A DNA stretch of 64,000 nucleotides, taken from contig CAJNDS010002346.1 of the NCBI GenBank assembly GCA_905221605.1, positions 494,001-558,000 on the forward strand, given 5' to 3'. Position 1 is the stretch's first letter; the number at the start of each line of letters is the position of its first letter. Shown here in pieces: positions 21,703-32,060 of the stretch. The DNA comes from Symbiodinium natans (lineage: Eukaryota > Sar > Dinophyceae > Suessiales > Symbiodiniaceae). The position numbers were made by a program, and so were the translations under genes. The notes below the pieces were generated by a model, which was given only the letters and a program-made list of their open reading frames with translations, ran no database searches and was not told the DNA's origin.

Positions 21703-21831
21703 CTACTCAAGCCCCACACAGAAGCGTTTGCCGCCCGCCAGCGTGGCCTCAAACAAGCCGTTGCCAATCGGATAATCAGCCGCAGACGCTGCTGGCATCC
21801 ACATGACTGCCGGCCCTGGCGCCGGCGCTGC
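21703..21831 (-). CDS. Exon with globular protein character
   Basis: Exactly 43 codons from acceptor ATGTAG to an in-frame TAG at 21703. It reads AVMWMPAASAADYPIGNGLF and then EATLAGGKRFCVGLE, more globular than most islands. The TAG could be a true stop. Upstream (21.85-22.03 kb) the minus frames are Ala/Glu/Pro-rich with an internal repeat and may be the preceding exon. Family not recognised. Confidence 0.5.
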   Translation of the reverse strand, partial: AAPAPGPAVMWMPAASAADYPIGNGLFEATLAGGKRFCVGLE

Positions 21832-22349
21832 CTACATTGGCACAGGTGACTGGCCCTGCATGTCACATGCACCTCCGCTGCCGCTGCACCTGCACCTCCA
21901 CTGCCGCCGCCGACTGGCTCAGCACCTCTGACTCGCCTCTAACTGGCTGGGAACCTCCGCTGGCGGCTCCGCCGTCACCTCTGACTGGCACGGCACCTCA
22001 CGCGCGGGCTCCCTCGGTGGGCGCTTTTAGGGTTTAGGGTTTAGGGTTTTGGGCTTAGGGTTTAGGGCCTCGGGTTTAGGGTTTTAAGGTTTAGGGGGTA
22101 GGGCTTAGGGTTTGGGGTTCATTCGGCCGATCGTGATCAACCCCGACGCAGTGTTCGCCGGGTCGCGTGGCAACAGACGACACCTACTGTTGCACCCTAA
22201 ACCCTAAACCCTAAACCCTAAAACCCCTGAAGCCGTAAACTCCTCTGCCTCCCTCAGCCCGAAGGCTCCATGTACCTGTGCGGTACATATTTGGGGCCGA
22301 AAGCTACTTTAGAGGAAGCCCTTCAAGGCACAAACAAGTATATACTAGT

Positions 22350-22626
22350 TTAGGGTTTAGGGTTTAAGGTTTAGGGTTTAGGGTTTAGGGTTAGGGTTTA
22401 GGGTTTAGGGTTTAGGGTTTAGGGTTTAGGGTTTAGGGTTTAGGGTTTAGGGTTTAGGGTTTAGGGTTTAGTTTTAGGGTTTAGGGTTTAGGGTTTAGGG
22501 TTTAGGGTTTAGGGTTTAGGGTTTAGGGTTTAGGGTTTAGGGTTTAGGGTTTAGGGTTTAGGGTTTAGGGTTTAGGGTTTAGGGGTTAGGGCTTAGGGCT
22601 TAGGGCTTAGGGCTTAGGGTTTACGG
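22350..22626. repeat. Longest TTTAGGG array
   Basis: About 39 tandem units over some 275 bp, with only a few imperfect copies and a CTTAGGG tail. Directly left is a family E MITE fragment (22265-22340). Confidence 0.95.
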
Positions 22627-22833
22627 TTTAGGGTTACTATATCAACATATTATATGGGTACATGAGAGCAGCTCGCCGCAGCTCGCCTCTCTGATGGTGA
22701 AGCACGCAGTTTGCGGCGAATCCGCCGATTGGCCCTAAGAACCCCGAACCCGGTAAACAGCAGCTTAGGGGTTTAGGGTTTAGGGTTTAGGGTTTAGGGT
22801 TTAGGGTTAGTTGTGACAGAAGGGTTTTAGGGT

Positions 22834-22893
22834 TGCCATGCCTTTGCGACTTTTAGGAAGTACAAGGAGCTTGACTTCACACTGGGCCTATAG
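22834..22893 (+). CDS. Possible exon (plus)
   Basis: Plus frame CHAFATFRKYKELDFTLGL, then TAG at 22891. Good amino-acid character, and no competing minus frame is better. Boundaries unknown. Confidence 0.4.
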   Translation, partial: CHAFATFRKYKELDFTLGL

Positions 22894-23258
22894 TGGATCT
22901 GTAGGGTTTAGGGCTTGGGGTTCAGGGTTTAGGGTTTGCTTAGTTTGCTTACGGACCCTTCCAAACATAATAAACCCGTTATTCCCCTTCTCATCAGGGA
23001 AATATTGATTCTCTTTATTTGTGTTCTTTTTTTGGGGGGGAGGAGGGGGGTTCTCAAGCAAACGGTTTTAAGCCCTAAGCCCTCAACCCTAAACCCTAAG
23101 CCGTGAACCCTAAGCTCGAAATCCTAAGCCCCTCTAGTCTACTCAAATCCCCAATGAGTGGGAGCCCCAAGGCCCCTAAACCCTAAACCCTAAACCCTAA
23201 ACCCTGAACCCTGAACCCTGAACCCTAAACCCTAAACCCTAAACCCCTCTGGGGGCTC

Positions 23259-23330
23259 GACTCCACAGTCGCCATGATCGAATCTGGATCGGGTGGAGCC
23301 ATGCTGCGCCCAGTGAAACCCAAAGAGCCC
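23259..23330 (+). CDS. Possible exon (plus)
   Basis: Plus frame DSTVAMIESGSGGAMLRPVK. It has an internal ACTCCACAG that could be its acceptor. Minus is less protein-like. Confidence 0.4.
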
Positions 23331-23419
23331 AGGTTCAGGGCTTAGGGGGAAGATGCCTTACAAAATAGCATAGAAATCCCCAATATGAGTCTTTAAGGAA
23401 TTGTTTCCCTTCCTTACAG

Positions 23420-23463
23420 GCTACTCCTTCCTCTGGCGAAAGAGGGCCTGGGAGGCCGCATGA
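23420..23463 (+). CDS. Possible terminal exon (plus)
   Basis: A textbook polypyrimidine acceptor (TTTCCCTTCCTTACAG) precedes YSFLWRKRAWEAA and a TGA. It may be the last exon of a plus gene with 22.83 and 23.26 kb. A long open minus frame (SARCLALAKLISENRSRTLL) overlaps and is the competing reading. Confidence 0.35.
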
Positions 23464-25497
23464 TTTGGGTGCTTTCGTGTGGTGTAGCCGTGCCGGTGTC
23501 CCAGCAAAGTGCGGCTTCGATTCTCCGAAATCAGCTTCGCGAGAGCCAAGCAGCGTGCAGAAGATGACATATAGGTCACTTCTCTACATCCCGAAACCCT
23601 AAACCCTAGACCCAAAACCCTGAATCCCTAAACCCTCGTGGGGTTCCTATCAGAATGTGGCCCAGGATGCCCAACAAAGAACCATAATTTAGAGAAGTGG
23701 CCATATGAGAATTTCCCAAATTTTGTAGGTGTCCCCTTCATACTCCCCCCCCCCCCCCCCCCCCAGCACTAGACTCCTTCTTGCAGGAATTCCCAAAGGC
23801 CCAAAGGCTGTTCACAGGAAAGCCCTAAATTGAACACTGCTACTTGGCAATGTAATGCGCAAATGCAGCTGATGATGTTGAAAGCCTCATGAGCAAAGAA
23901 GCCTAGAACCCACACCCTAAACTTCAAGCCCTATAAACCCTAAACCCTAAACCCCACCATATCTGGGGGGTGTCGGCGTCAGGCCAGGTCTGCATGAAAC
24001 CCTAAACCCTAAACCCTCAACGTGTTCAAAGCTTCACCAGCATGTTTTTTTCGCCGCATCTTCGGCGAATTCCTACATCACTGCGCCGGGATCCAGCGGC
24101 CATGGGCATCCTCCTCCCTCAGCCCTAGACCCTAAACATAAACCCTAAACCCTAAACCCTGAACCCTGAGCCCTAAACTTCAAACCCCTAGGCCCTAAAC
24201 CCCAAACCCGAAACCAAACCCCATGCAACATTCCTGAAACCCTCCGAGCTATGAATCCAACCATCTCAGTTGAGAGCACATGCCTAGCCAGCCCGAAAGG
24301 TCAAAAGTAAGATGCTCGAGGGTTCCAACCCGTTCCGTACAAAACTCCCTTTGGAACGACTAAAGGGTCTGTCTTTTTTAAGGGGTTATAGGGCCTAATG
24401 GCCCGTCCTGGTATGCCAGAATCGCGAAGAGAAGTATCGGAGGCCTTCATGCTCGCTGGCGAAGGTCGTGGCAAGACCCGCACCCGGGGGTTGAAGGTTC
24501 TAAACCCTAAACCCTAAACCCTAAACCCTGAACCCTAAACCCTAAACCCTAAACCCTTGGAAGTCGATGTGCAAGGGCAGGAGTCGCCACCAAAGCAACC
24601 ATCCTCCTGAACATTTAGGGCTGAGGCTTGTTTAGGGTTTAGGGTTTAGGGTTTAGGGTTTTGGGTTTTGGGTTGGTGAGATGCAAAGCATGAGAAGCCA
24701 AAGCAGGAACTGCACAATTCTTCGAAGCCCTAAATCCTCAAGCAGCCCTGCGTATTCTTTGCAAGAGATGATGTCATCGCACGTTTAAGGGTCAAACACA
24801 CAAACCACCCTAAATTTCTAACCCTAAACACTAAACCCTGAACCCTACCTAAACCCTAAACCCTCTAAGGCGCGGGGACTCCTCGACCCCCCCTTGGCTC
24901 TGAACCCAAGGGTTCTCTTGGTCCCGGCGATACTTGCCCTAAAGGGCGTGCATGTCGGATTCCCTTCCTCCCTCCCTAAACCCAAAACCCTGAACCCCGA
25001 ACCCTAAACCCTAAACCTTAAACCTTAAACCCTAAACCCTAACAAAGCCTTAGTTTTGCGGTTTTGGGGAGTCAATCCTTCAAGCCTAATGCCTGCCAAG
25101 CCTGAACCCTAAACCAAAACCCACAAAAGGGTGTCAACGCAGGATTGCACAGACCCCTCCAGCTATAACTGACTGGTTCTTAGTAGGGAATGCGGGAATT
25201 GGGGCCCCTATATTTTCCCTATATAGGTACCTCATTCCCTGATTCCCTCCCCCCTCAGACTTAAAATTCGCCCAAAGGTTGTGCGTTAAACAAAGGCTCG
25301 AAAGTCCTAGTGCTTCAGCAAGCCCCTGGGCCCTACAAACCTTCGATGCCCTAAACCCTAAACCTTCGGCCTGAAAGCTACTTCATAGGAACCCCTTGAA
25401 GGCCCAAGCATATGCGGTATAGGCACGGACCCTTTTGGGAACCCTACCCCTAAACCCGAAACCCAGAACCCTAAACCCTATAACCCTCACGAATCTT
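23464..25497. other. Spacer with ambiguous islands
   Basis: Islands at 24.05, 24.43, 24.56 and 24.92 kb are open on both strands. The best single readings are minus YRRDQENPWVQSQGGVEESP at 24.92 kb and plus EVDVQGQESPPKQPSS at 24.56 kb. Family H and E palindromes occupy 25165-25255 and 25365-25450. Not called as genes. Confidence 0.45.
25165..25255. mobile_element. MITE-like element, family H
   Basis: TGGTTCTTAGTAGGGAATGC at the left and TACCTCATTCCCTGATTCCC at the right, matching 7975 and 30275. Confidence 0.5.
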
Positions 25498-25580
25498 TCC
25501 ACCAGCCATCGCAAGGAACCCGACAGGCTACGGCTCGATTGGCACGCTGTCCGCTGGGGCGGGGCCGAAAAACAACAGAG
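25498..25580 (+). CDS. Exon candidate (plus)
   Basis: The plus frame reads FPPAIARNPTGYGSIGTLSA and then GAGPKNNR. Minus hits a stop. No family recognised; the protein end may run into the adjacent CCCTAAA array. Confidence 0.45.
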
Positions 25581-25582
25581 TA

Positions 25583-25694
25583 ACCCTAAACCCTAAACCC
25601 TAAACCCTAAACCCTAAACCCTAAACCCTAAACCCTAAACCCTAAACCCTAAACCCTAAACCCTAAACCCTAAACCCTAAACCCTAAACCCTAA
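25583..25694. repeat. CCCTAAA array
   Basis: About sixteen perfect units, followed by a G-rich run. Confidence 0.95.
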
Positions 25695-26104
25695 CGCGGG
25701 GGCGGGGGGAGGGGGGGGGAGGGGGGGCTTGCGTTTCAGGATGTTTGAGCTTGGGGGGTCGGAGCTTAGGGTTTACCTGCTCACCCCGCTTGCCAGATTT
25801 ATATAAGGCCACATGTGCCGCTATTTTACTGTGCAAAAGCCAAGGAACTGCGAGGTGTGGTCAACAGGCCCGGCTTACGGTTCAGGGCAGGGTATAACCG
25901 GATGCCCTATAAGCCCTTCTTAACCTTTTTGGGTATAAAATTTAGGACGTTCGCACCCATAAACCCTAAACCTTTTTGAGGTTGCCGGTCAGCCACCCGC
26001 ACCCAGCCGAAGGAACTTGCACATTGACCCTCAAACGTGCTCTGCACGTCTCCGGTTGCGGAAGATGGTCGCATACTTTGCCGCAGGTTCCGCGAACAAT
26101 ACTT

Positions 26105-26225
26105 AAACCGTTAAAGGGTCCGTGTACCTGTGTGGTATATACTTGGGCCCTAGAAAGCTACAGAAACCCCGTTAAGGCCCAAGTATATACTATATAGGTG
26201 CGCAGACCCTTTGGGAACCCTACCA
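26105..26225. mobile_element. MITE-like palindrome, family E
   Basis: GTGTGGTATATACTTGGGCC and GGCCCAAGTATATACTATAT form clean inverted arms, bounded by AAAGGGTCCG and CAGACCCTTT. Confidence 0.7.
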
Positions 26226-26623
26226 GCTAGTCCGATACCACCCCAAAAGTCCGAAAACGGTGCTCATATGTTGAAGCGCATGGGGTCTTCGAGTCTTCGA
26301 CTGGGGATGATGTGGGCTGAGCGGGGTTCATATCGAAGTGTCAGGTTTAAGCGCGACGTCGTCTGGATCTCCCCCATATGCAGTCGGCTCACCTAGCAAT
26401 GAATTGCGTAGAACATGGTGGTTTACGATAATCCAGGGACCCTTAAAATAGACCAAATAGTAGGATCCCCTCAAAACAAGGACGAAGGTACCCCTAATTT
26501 CGGAGACCCCATTGCTTCATGTTGCAACCTGCCCGTGGAACCAGCTCTAAACTGGGCCGTCACTGCCATCGGTTCGCCACGCAGAGGCGCGTCAAAGCCT
26601 GCGTTTGCTGTTTGGGGCTCCGG

Positions 26624-26905
26624 TTAGGGTTTAGGGTTTAGGGTTTAGGGTTTAGGGTTTAGGGTTTAGGGTTTAGGGTTTAGGGTTTAGGGTTTAGGGT
26701 TTAGGGTTTAGGGTTTAGGGTTTACGGTTCAGGGTTCAGGGTTCAGGGTTCAGGGTTCAGGGTTCAGGGTTCAGGGTTTAGGTTTTAGGGTTTAGGGTTT
26801 AGGGTTTAGGGTTTAGGGTTTAGGGTTTAGGGTTTAGGGTTTAGGGTTTAGGGTTGAGGGTTGAGGGTTGAGGGTTTGGGTTGAGGGTTGAGGGTTGAGG
26901 GTTTC
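26624..26905. repeat. TTTAGGG array with TTCAGGG and TTGAGGG blocks
   Basis: About 40 units. Variants are in homogeneous blocks (seven TTCAGGG, then TTTAGGG, then TTGAGGG), the pattern left by local expansion of mutated units. Confidence 0.95.
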
Positions 26906-26924
26906 TTGGTAGCCCCGTAACCAA

Positions 26925-27035
26925 ACAAAAATAAGGGTACCCTTGTTTGGGGTTGGTCACTCTAAAAGGGAACCCAGAACCAACAAGAAAGGGTAAAGGG
27001 TACCACTGGGCTGTCAAGGTTTGGGCTTCATGGCT
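26925..27035. mobile_element. MITE-like element, family G
   Basis: AAGGGTACCCTTGTTTGGGG and GTAAAGGGTACCACTGGGCT; nearly the same modules as at 35505-35595. Confidence 0.55.
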
Positions 27036-27214
27036 CAGTTGTTGGGGGTTTAGGGATCAGAGTTCAGGGTTCAGTCCCCAAGGGCGCAGGCGCCTGTATA
27101 GTATATACCTGGGCCCTAAGGCAACTATGTAGGAACCCCTTTTAAGGCCCAAGTATGTCGCTAAACTCTAAACCCTAAACCCTAAACCCTAAACCCTAAA
27201 TAGAAAAGCGGGGA

Positions 27215-27307
27215 ATCTATGAGCTCAGGTTGCAAAGAAACACCGAGGCTTCCGGCAGGGAGGAGCTCCATGTCGACCTTCGTGCTGATCTCGTCCTCTT
27301 TTTGCGC
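27215..27307 (-). CDS. Exon island
   Basis: Minus frame of 31 codons: AQKEDEISTKVDMELLPAGS, then LGVSLQPELID. Good codon character. Plus is also open (YELRLQRNTEASGREELHVD), so the strand is not certain. Minus is chosen because the next islands to the right are minus. Confidence 0.45.
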
Positions 27308-27560
27308 TTATGCTTTGCTTCCCTAAACCCTAAACCCTAAACCCTAAACCCTAAACCCTAAACCCTAAACCCTAAACACACTCTAATCCCTAAACCCTAA
27401 ACCAGAGAGCAGCGGAAATGTGACTTGGGGGCTTTTCCTGGGGCCTAGTCGGGTGGAGGGTTCAGGTAGGATCTGAGTTTCGGGCGGACTTTCGGGTCAG
27501 CCGGCTGTGGGGGCTTGGGGTTTAGGGTTTAGGGTGTAGGGTTTAGGGTTTAGAGTTTAG

Positions 27561-27650
27561 GATCGAGTTTGGGTGCTCGGTAGGTTTGCTGCTCTTCTTT
27601 TTCTTGGCGAAGGCTCCTAGGACTTTGGTCGGAGCCGCACCGCGGGGGTA
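27561..27650 (-). CDS. Basic exon with Lys cluster
   Basis: Minus frame YPRGAAPTKVLGAFAKKKKS, then SKPTEHPNS. KKKKSSKP is nuclear-localisation-like. It heads a series of Lys/Arg/Ala-rich minus islands at 28.4, 30.0 and 34.7 kb that may be one nuclear or chromatin protein; that link is inference. Confidence 0.55.
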
Positions 27651-27879
27651 GCTAGTTCATGGTTGGGATAGTATAAAAATATAAACGTAAATTCCTTTTT
27701 TGAGCTTAAGTACCCTTCAAAACGTAACATACTACCCCACTATGACAAAGGTATGGTGCACAAGTGCCACAGGGCTCAAGATTTAGTAGTACAGGGGCCT
27801 GCTTGATTGGGGTCCAAAGTCGCTGCAACGCGAGAGACAGAGCTTCAGTCGCAAAGGCAGAGGAACTCCAAAGTTCCTC

Positions 27880-27985
27880 AAGTTTTAAGAACCCCCCCCC
27901 AATAATCTCTATATCGCCCTAAGGAAGAACGTTCTTCTTTTTTTTTTTTGGGGGGGGGGGGGGGGGGTTCTTTAGCAAATAAGAG
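27880..27985. mobile_element. MITE-like element, family D
   Basis: Ends TTTTAAGAACCCCCC and GGGGGGTTCTTTAGCAAAT are inverted. The interior is short and A/T-rich with poly-T then poly-G. Confidence 0.6.
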
Positions 27986-28337
27986 CTTGTAGGTCCGTTG
28001 GACTTTGGGCCATTATCCCCTAGAATCCTGTGCACAAGCCCTTCAAAGAGGGTTTGGGGATTAGGGTTTATGGTTTGCAGTTTTTAGGTCTTTTTTGACT
28101 TTGGGCTATCGTACCCTAGAAGCCCTTGCAAAAGGCATAGCCCATCCGGGTTCTGACCTCAGCTGGGCTTATGGGAGTGTAAGGCTTTATGTAGGGCATC
28201 GGATTTTTTGGGTTTAGGGTTAAGGGTTCAGGGTTTCCCCCCTTGCCCCCCAAAGAGCCCAAGACCCCTCAATTGGGGAATACACCGTAAATCATGCTGG
28301 GATCCCTCTTCCTTACTTGAGAGGTATTGGCGCGGTA

Positions 28338-28427
28338 TCGGGCCTTCTTCCGGCCATTGGCAGCCCTGCGCTTGACTTTGTCGACCTTCTCGGCATTGTC
28401 CTCTGCAGGGGGTCCTGGCAAGAGACT
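28338..28427 (-). CDS. Basic exon, KVDKVKRRAANGRKKAR
   Basis: Open minus frame of 30 codons. The core exon probably starts at 28402 after CCCTGCAG and reads DNAEKVDKVKRRAANGRKKA. Strongly basic and helical. The RAANGRKKA segment parallels AAANGKKSEA at 30.0 kb, suggesting duplicated exons. Likely nuclear; function unknown. Confidence 0.6.
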
Positions 28428-28822
28428 GCTCTAAAAGGCTCAGGTGGGGCTTCCCTAAACCTTAAACCCTAAACCCAAAAGCCTAAACCCTAAACCCTAA
28501 ACCCTAAACCCTAAACAGCAGGGCCATCAAGGGCTTACGACTTTTGGCCCTAAGCCTAACCTCGGCTCCCCCGAATCCTGAACCGAAGACTCTGAGGGAC
28601 ACGGTCCCTGAAGTGCCCTCACATGGGGACCCCTTCTGGACCCCGCAAAGATGCTATAAACCCAAGAGCCCAAACTTCAGAACCTTTTGAGGTAAGGCCC
28701 CCTTTTGAAGGGACCATGTGTAGATCCCAAACCCCCAAAAACCAAAACCCTAAACCCTAAACCCTAAACTCTGGTTGAGGGACCTTGAGGGCTTAGGGCG
28801 TTTTAGGGACCCTCCCCCCCCT

Positions 28823-28879
28823 TCCCCCCGGGCGCGGTCCAATCAGCTTGGGAGACCAGCGGCTCGCGGTTGTGGCTGC
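28823..28879 (-). CDS. Exon island
   Basis: After GCGCAAG the minus frame reads AATTASRWSPKLIGPRPGG; plus meets a stop. Composition agrees with neighbouring basic exons. Confidence 0.45.
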
Positions 28880-29400
28880 CTTGCGCCGTGAGAGGATTCG
28901 GGTTTAGAGTTTAGGGTTTAGGGTTTAGGGTTTAGGGTTTAGGGTTTGGGGGCTCAAATTTCTAGGTCTCAGTAAGAGTAGGGGGAAATAGCGCCCGTGT
29001 GCACCTTCGCAAGCAAGGGAAAGCTCTAGAAGGGAAAAAAGGGCACCCAACTCCCTCAATATGCGGAGGTTGGTCCACTGTTGGCTTTGGCACGTGTAGG
29101 AAGAGGGTCTTCAGCATAGTAGGGGCTCGGGCCTCGGCCCCAAATATCAGGGCTTAGGGTTTAGGGTCTAGGGTACCCCTCAGCCCTGGCAATTTGAGAC
29201 CCAAAGCTCTGCCTTCTACCAAGCACCCATGCTAACAAATGTTCCTAACTAGGTATGATCCGTTTTAAATGGAAATACGGGAAAATATACAATATCCAAA
29301 TGGCCTACCTAGCCACAAAGTAGGTAGGATGTATAGACTCCAGACCCCAAAAGTCAAGTATCGGGTTTCCGAGCTTAGGTCTTGGAAACGCATGGAGCCA

Positions 29401-29465
29401 TTTAGGGTTTAGGGTTTAGGGTTTAGGGTTTAGGGTTTAGGGTTTAGGGTTTAGGGTTTGGGGTT
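29401..29465. repeat. TTTAGGG array
   Basis: Nine tandem units next to the 29.5-kb exon. Confidence 0.95.
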
Positions 29466-29521
29466 TAGCCCTCCAGGATGTGGGGTTCCCGAGGGTCTCG
29501 GGTGAAAGGTTCGCGTCCCGC

Positions 29522-29566
29522 CTCAGAAACGTCCAAGTTTTGCAAGCTTCCAAGTTCCGAGCTCAG
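29522..29566 (-). CDS. Leu-rich exon
   Basis: Exactly 15 codons between CCGGACAG and GAG|GCGGGA: LSSELGSLQNLDVSE. The spacing of Leu (LxxLxxLxNLxV) is reminiscent of a leucine-rich repeat, but one short exon is not proof. Confidence 0.45.
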
Positions 29567-29869
29567 CTGTCCGGCGTTTCGCAGTTTAGGGTTTAGGGTT
29601 GAGGGTTGAGGGTTGAGGGTTGAGGGTTCAGGGTTCAGGGTTCAGGGTTCAGGCATGTGTCCAGAGAAGACTACAAGTGAGGACGACATGTAATTTCCCC
29701 TCTGGGGGTGCACAAGAATGCCCCCCACCCCCCATTCCGAACAAGGAGTGCACCACAAGAGAACCCAGGATTCCCGTTCCACTATAAAAGGTTCAGGGTT
29801 TCGGGTTTAGGGTTTAGGGTTTAAATCACAGGCGGACGATTGCTACAAGGCGGAACATCCTAGCACGAA

Positions 29870-29975
29870 GACCTAAACTAGGATGGCCCAAACAAAAAAT
29901 TGAACAAGAAATCCTGAATACGGCCCTCTTACAACTAAGTAAGGGAAAATACATAAAATGTCCCAAGGGTCCGCC
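29870..29975. mobile_element. MITE-like element, family I (diverged)
   Basis: Contains CTAGGATGGCCC and AAAATGTCCCAAGGGTCC in the order seen at 5935 and 47960. Confidence 0.4.
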
Positions 29976-29984
29976 GAGTAAGGG

Positions 29985-30062
29985 GAGCCGCAACCTCGCG
30001 ACAGTGTTCCCAGCCTTGGCCTCGGATTTCTTGCCGTTGGCCGCCGCCGGTTTGCAATTGGC
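29985..30062 (-). CDS. Basic Ala/Lys exon
   Basis: Minus frame KPAAANGKKSEAKAGNTVAR, then LRL, with possible donor GCGAG|GTTGCG. It shares an AANGKK-type core with the exon at 28.4 kb. Low-complexity Lys/Ala composition recalls linker-histone-like tails. Confidence 0.55.
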
Positions 30063-30096
30063 CTCACTTCTGAATTGCGTGGAGGGGGGTGGGGGG

Positions 30097-30241
30097 TACT
30101 TGCAGGTTCATGGTACTTAGTAACTAATTATAAGTGTATCTATAACTGTACTTATAACCATATTAGGGCACTTAAGGTGCTTATAAGTACAGTTATAAGT
30201 ACACTTATAATTAGTTACTAAGTACCATGAACCTCCAAGTA
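30097..30241. mobile_element. MITE-like palindrome, family A
   Basis: 145 bp, almost a perfect inverted repeat. It opens TACTTGCAGGTTCATGGTAC and closes with its complement TACCATGAACCTCCAAGTA, with TTATAAGTACAGTTATAAGT stems inside. No ORF. Confidence 0.85.
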
Positions 30242-30274
30242 GTTCCCCTTGGTTCGTAGGGTTTGGGGTTTAGG

Positions 30275-30415
30275 GTTTGGGGAATTATAGGCAGGGTAAC
30301 ATGTATGTGTATAATGAATCGTATATATATATATATATATACTACTCATTTTTTTATTTATACCCTATAGCGCACCTCATGCCCTCATTCCCTACTAAGA
30401 ACCAGCCAGTAGTTA
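30275..30415. mobile_element. MITE-like element, family H, with (AT)n
   Basis: Right end CATTCCCTACTAAGAACCAG matches the family. The interior includes an (AT)n tract at 30321-30341. Confidence 0.45.
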
Positions 30416-30757
30416 GGTTGAGGGTCAGGGGCTCTCTACTAAATACTTCCCACCTGAACCTTTTTCAAACGGAGACTTCTTGAGCCCTGACCGTAAACCC
30501 GAAACCCCAAGCGACCCCAAATTAGGACAACCGCGCCTCAATCGGCTGGGCCTAGAAAGTCTAGGGCATGTGGTTCCGGGCTTGGGGTTGAGGGTATAGG
30601 GTTTAGGTCTAGGGAGGGATCCCCGGTTTGAGTCCCCAAGTGCAAAAAAGGCAACGGCATGGCCCTCGCACGCAACGCAGAACACCCTGAACCCTAAACC
30701 CTAAACTCTAAACCCTAAACCCTAAACCCCACCGTGGGTGTTCGGGATGGGGAGGGC

Positions 30758-30808
30758 CTCACCCACATCCGGCCACAGCTCCTCGGACATCTTGAACGAC
30801 GGCTGCAC
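30758..30808 (-). CDS. Exon
   Basis: Exactly 17 codons between AACGAG and GAG|GCCCTC, reading VQPSFKMSEELWPDVGE. Clear coding character. The frame would continue ALPIPNTH if unspliced. Family not recognised. Confidence 0.6.
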
Positions 30809-31106
30809 CTCGTTACAAGGCGTTCTGGGGTGTAAGGGGTTTCGGGTTTAGGGTTACAGGTTTAGGGTTGCGGGTTTACGGTTTGGGGTTCAGGGCTCCT
30901 GGCTTTGGATGCTTTCGGATTCGAGGCCCAGAAGAGGGCTTGGGACATGTTGGGGGTCGTTGTAAGGAAGGCCCCCTCGAAATATGACCTGGAGACAAAC
31001 AGTCTGTTTCCGAGCCTCCAAGAACCCAGGACCCCATCGCCTGTTTAGCCTTTGGGTTTAGGGCTTTTGGGGTTGGAACTTCCCTGTCACACCTTGAGAC
31101 CTAAAC

Positions 31107-31170
31107 CCTAAACCCTAAACCCTAAACCCTAAACCCTAAACCCTAAACCCTAAACCCTAAACCCTAAACC
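31107..31170. repeat. CCCTAAA array
   Basis: Nine perfect units between two minus islands. Confidence 0.95.
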
Positions 31171-31181
31171 CCCTGAAAAAA

Positions 31182-31253
31182 CCATGCCGGCGGCTCACAT
31201 GGTAACACAAAGTACTGTTCCACGGCTTCAACCGAGGACTCCTCTTGACCGCC
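31182..31253 (-). CDS. Exon island
   Basis: Minus frame GGQEESSVEAVEQYFVLPCE, then PPAW. The likely acceptor is TCAAG just inside. An acidic helix followed by a hydrophobic strand; directly abutted by the MITE at 31261. Confidence 0.5.
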
Positions 31254-31260
31254 CGCACTC

Positions 31261-31404
31261 TACTTGGAGGTTCATGGTACTTAGTTACTAATTATAAGTG
31301 TACTTATAACTGTACTTAGAAGCACCTTAAGTGCCCTAATATGGTTATAAGTACAGTTATAGATACAGTTATAATTAGCTACTAAGTACCATGAACCTGC
31401 AAGT
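31261..31404. mobile_element. MITE-like palindrome, family A, inverted copy
   Basis: About 144 bp, close to the reverse complement of 30097-30241, including the asymmetric centre GCACCTTAAGTGCCCTAATA. Its arms are again TACTTGGAGGTTCATGGTAC and its complement. Confidence 0.85.
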
Positions 31405-32060
31405 GGGCGCGAACAGCTACCCTTTAGGCAAGGGGGGGATACCCCGCAAACTATAGAACTTATGATGGAGATATGGAGAAATGAAAAACGGATTGATGAT
31501 GAGTGTTTAGTAACCTACAGAAAGTTGGAACACGGTTTAATGTTGTTGGAGCTGGGATCTCCTGTATAGCTTGTTGGGGTATGGGGATAAGGATCTTCCG
31601 ACATTCTGGAGTTTACTGTAAAGGCTACCTAGTCAACACCTACGTGTTCTGGCCCTATTCTAGCCCCTGTATGTTCCGCCTTATCACTATAGCCAGCTGA
31701 GGCTTTAGCAAATTGTACGGCTTACAGGGTATAGGGTCTAGAGGCAACCCTACATCTCAGAGCCCTAAACCCTAAACCCTAAAGCCTAAAACCCGAAACC
31801 CGCAAAGCCTTGGACTTTGCAGGGTAGCCGTCTGACACCTGAGCCGAGGTGGAGAGTTTCGATAATCCAGAGATGTTCAGTTTTCAGCACCTGGCTGAAA
31901 TCTGGCACCTGGCCAGAATTTTTGGGGATTTAGGGTTTAGGGATTGCGGCTCAGGGCACGTTAACTTTTGGCTGCCTCATGAAGACATTACACCCCGAAC
32001 GGCTAAGGATACAAGGTCACCGCAAAGAACCCTCTGCAAAAGGACGCATATCGTGACATT

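Larger units (their letters stand above)
25700..27214. other. Repeat region with weak plus islands
   Basis: Plus islands at 25.83 kb (AKELRGVVNR ending at a GC donor-like AACAG|GCCCGG), 26.27 kb (RLGMMWAERGSYRSVRFKRD) and 26.55 kb (LNWAVTAIGSPRRGASKPAF) are possible. Family E (26105-26225, 27075-27160) and G (26925-27035) elements surround the 26624-26905 array. Confidence 0.45.
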
